From: Burkholderiaceae bacterium
GTDB taxonomy: Bacteria; Pseudomonadota; Gammaproteobacteria; Burkholderiales; Burkholderiaceae_A
Assembly: GCA_018882785.1 (NCBI GenBank)
Contig: VERI01000008.1
Span: 1-58,778 of the forward strand
Direction: 5' to 3'
Length of the DNA stretch: 58,778 nt
Below, in pieces: positions 57,171 through 58,778 of this stretch. The number at the start of each line of letters is the position of its first letter. Position 1 is the first letter of the stretch. The notes below the pieces were generated by a model that worked only from the letters and a program-made list of their open reading frames with translations, was not told where the DNA came from and did no database searches. A program made the position numbers and the translations under genes.

Positions 57171-58175
57171 ATGGCTGTCACTGCTTTGCCCGCGTGGAAA
57201 CGGATTGCTTTGGGCGTACTTTTGGCCCATCTCGTTGTGCTGTTCGGACTAGATCTGATCAGCCGTCTGTTTTTTGCTGACCCGGACGCAGACGCGTTTC
57301 AGACCGGGCCGTTTCGCATCCAGATGCTGCCGGCGCAGCTGCCAAAACCATCTACGGTGGCGCCTCCCGAGCCATTTCCCGGTATTTCTTCGGTCGCCCA
57401 GCAGGCCATGGATGCTGCTCCAGCGCCCGTAAGGCCAGAGGCTGCCTCAGCGGGCGCAGACGAGTCGCCCCCCGCCTCAGCGCTGGCCCAACGGACCCCT
57501 CAGCCTGATGAGCTACCCGGGGTTGGTGGCGTGTCACTCAGCGTGTTCTGGGGAGATCACTCTGGAAATAGTCCGATCGCCAAGGGGGCGATTGAACTCA
57601 GCTTTCCGTCCGAGGGCCGGTATCAGATCCGGCTCATGACCAAGGCCCTGGGCTGGGCCGCAGTGTTTGCACCCAACCCACTTTATGCCGAAACGGTGGG
57701 AAGACTCGGGCCCGGTGGCTTTCAGCCCGAGCGCTATACCCACCGCTCCCCTCGGGGCCGTGAGGAGGTCTCGGTGTTTGACTACGATAAAAAGAAGATC
57801 TTTTATTCGTCGTTAAAAGATCCTCTTCCTCTCCCAAATGGTATTCAAGATCGCTTAAGTTTCATGATTCAGCTCGCCTGGATGATGAAGATTGAGCCCG
57901 ACCGATTTACGGTTGGCGAGTCCGTTCTGATTCCGATGGCGGGCAGAAACAAGGTGGAAAACGTCAACTTCACGGTGATGTCGGATGCCGACATTGTTCT
58001 GCCGGGGGGTGTCTTGGTGCCCGCGGTGCATCTGTCGACCTATGGGTCCGGCGAGCGCTTAAAGGGCCAGATCGATGTCTGGCTGGATCGAACGGATCGG
58101 CTGATGCCGGTTCGGATTCGTTTTGAGGAGTCCCGAGGCCAGGTCCTGGACCTGCTCGCCGTGCGCGAGCCCTAA
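57171..58175 (+). CDS. DUF3108 membrane-anchored protein
   Basis: A 334-residue protein with an N-terminal membrane helix (about residues 8-31), a Pro/Ala-rich linker (about 45-115) and a DUF3108 domain (about 125-330; YQIRLMTKALGWA, RLSFMIQLAWMM). Function is unknown; family members are exported and conserved in betaproteobacteria. A TTG at 57156 is an alternative start close to AGAGAGGG; I prefer the ATG at 57171. It ends just before the tRNA promoter. Confidence 0.75.
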   Translation: MAVTALPAWKRIALGVLLAHLVVLFGLDLISRLFFADPDADAFQTGPFRIQMLPAQLPKPSTVAPPEPFPGISSVAQQAMDAAPAPVRPEAASAGADESPPASALAQRTPQPDELPGVGGVSLSVFWGDHSGNSPIAKGAIELSFPSEGRYQIRLMTKALGWAAVFAPNPLYAETVGRLGPGGFQPERYTHRSPRGREEVSVFDYDKKKIFYSSLKDPLPLPNGIQDRLSFMIQLAWMMKIEPDRFTVGESVLIPMAGRNKVENVNFTVMSDADIVLPGGVLVPAVHLSTYGSGERLKGQIDVWLDRTDRLMPVRIRFEESRGQVLDLLAVREP

Positions 58176-58176
58176 C

Positions 58177-58205
58177 TTGACGCTCTATTCAGCAAATTCG
58201 ATAAT
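58177..58205 (+). promoter_or_regulatory. strong promoter of the tRNA-Tyr/Gly/Thr-tuf unit
   Basis: TTGACG (58177-58182), 17-bp spacer, GATAAT (58200-58205), followed by a GC-rich discriminator (TGCGGGT) before the expected start at about 58212. GC-rich discriminators are typical of stringently controlled stable-RNA promoters. The -35 begins 2 nt after the DUF3108 stop codon. Confidence 0.75.
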
Positions 58206-58219
58206 TGCGGGTTCCTCGC

Positions 58220-58302
58220 GGAGGGGTGCCCGAGTGGCTAAAGGGGGCAGACTGTAAATCTGTTGGCTTACGCCTACGTTGGTTCGAATCCAACCTCCTC
58301 CA
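58220..58302 (+). tRNA. tRNA-Tyr(GTA)
   Basis: A class II cloverleaf of 83 nt with acceptor GGAGGGG/CTCCTCC (one G-T pair), anticodon loop CTGTAAA (GTA), a long variable arm, and T-arm GTTGG-TTCGAAT-CCAAC. After discriminator A the genome reads CCC, so the CCA end is not encoded and must be added by the tRNA nucleotidyltransferase. Confidence 0.95.
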
Positions 58303-58388
58303 CCCGTGCCCATGTGTCGAGGGTGCTGTGTCCGGCCCAGGATATGGTTTGTAGATGGCGCGGGCGCGATGTGAAGAGTCAGCGCAGG

Positions 58389-58462
58389 GCGGGTGTAGCT
58401 CAATGGTAGAGCAGAAGCCTTCCAAGCTTACGACGAGGGTTCGATTCCCTTCACCCGCTCCA
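58389..58462 (+). tRNA. tRNA-Gly(TCC)
   Basis: A 74-nt cloverleaf with acceptor GCGGGTG/CACCCGC, anticodon loop CTTCCAA (TCC) and encoded CCA. It is the second of three tRNAs ahead of tuf, 86 nt after tRNA-Tyr. Confidence 0.95.
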
Positions 58463-58539
58463 GGTTAACTGGGGCAAGCGATGGAAGTGCGCAGGTGCTT
58501 CTCCGTTCGAGATGTTGGTTGAGCAGTAAAAAAGTTAGC

Positions 58540-58614
<75 letters not shown>

Positions 58615-58652
58615 GAATTGTTGTTGTCTGAATCATTGTTGAGGAGTCGGCC

Positions 58653-58778
58653 ATGGCCAAGGGTAAGTTTGAGCGCACCAAACCGCACGTAAACGTAGGG
58701 ACGATTGGTCACGTGGACCATGGTAAGACGACGTTAACGGCGGCGATCACGACGGTGTTGTCGACGAAGTTTGGTGGT
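58653..58778 (+). CDS. tuf: elongation factor Tu (5' end, truncated by the window)
   Basis: The first 42 codons of EF-Tu are present: ATG preceded by GAGGAG, then [20 protein letters not shown] and onward with the G1 P-loop [16 protein letters not shown]-Tu delivers aminoacyl-tRNA to the ribosome. The reading frame is open to the window edge. Location after tRNA-Tyr/Gly/Thr implies that secE, nusG and ribosomal protein genes follow outside. Confidence 0.97.
   Translation, partial: MAKGKFERTKPHVNVGTIGHVDHGKTTLTAAITTVLSTKFGG

Overview
The window is a gene-dense stretch (about 57% GC by eye) of a bacterial chromosome. It is most likely from a betaproteobacterium of the order Burkholderiales, close to the replication origin. 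The order mnmG-rsmG-parA-parB-atpIBEFHAGDC-hemE-priA, the PhaM-like protein, the GTP-type PEP carboxykinase and the tRNA-Tyr/Gly/Thr-tuf block at the right end all fit that placement. This is an inference from gene order and protein similarity that I recognise; no database was searched. Nearly all genes are packed with start/stop overlaps (ATGA, GTGA, TAATG), and convergent genes often share a 4-nt stop overlap. I see no insertion sequence, prophage or CRISPR array.

Layout. 0-9.5 kb: mnmE, a one-domain asparaginase, pckG, a pdxA-MOSC pair, and a coupled TSUP exporter-mmsA-gabD set. 9.5-14 kb: a perfect parS palindrome abutting the mnmG start codon, then rsmG-parA-parB. 14-22.3 kb: the complete F1Fo ATP synthase operon running straight into hemE, with a good sigma70-type promoter before atpI. 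22.3-29.2 kb: an AT-rich gap with a DnaA-box match, priA, and the opposing pta-like/ackA/ABC-F operon. 29.4-34.7 kb: tRNA-Arg(CCG), argS, a SPOR protein, dsbA-like, rsmI, yraN and a BON lipoprotein. 34.6-37.7 kb: copper ATPase and chaperone, and a TlpA-like thioredoxin. 37.7-43.9 kb: a minus-strand run from a VanZ protein to lipA, including a PBP5-like protein with two damaged catalytic motifs. 43.9-45.6 kb: birA and coaX. 45.6-55.5 kb: a ten-gene minus-strand operon. 55.6-58.8 kb: a MerR/B12-type regulator, phaM, a DUF3108 protein, three tRNAs and the start of tuf.

The most interesting part is 45.6-56.6 kb. A MerR regulator carrying the Wx9EH and ExH motifs of adenosylcobalamin photoreceptors (CarH/LitR type) is transcribed divergently from an operon. 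In transcription order this encodes a periplasmic glutathione peroxidase, FolE2, an FAD amine-oxidase-like protein, a DUF1365 protein, a Cfa-like methyltransferase, a chalcone-isomerase-like protein, a GPH-type transporter, a DUF3833 lipoprotein, an SDR, a SnoaL-like protein, an acyl-ACP-desaturase-like di-iron protein and RfaE2. The methyltransferase lacks two residues that bind bicarbonate in true cyclopropane synthases. I infer a light- or singlet-oxygen-responsive membrane-lipid modification system, possibly making furan or methylated fatty acids, with a shared divergent promoter region containing a perfect 7-bp dyad.
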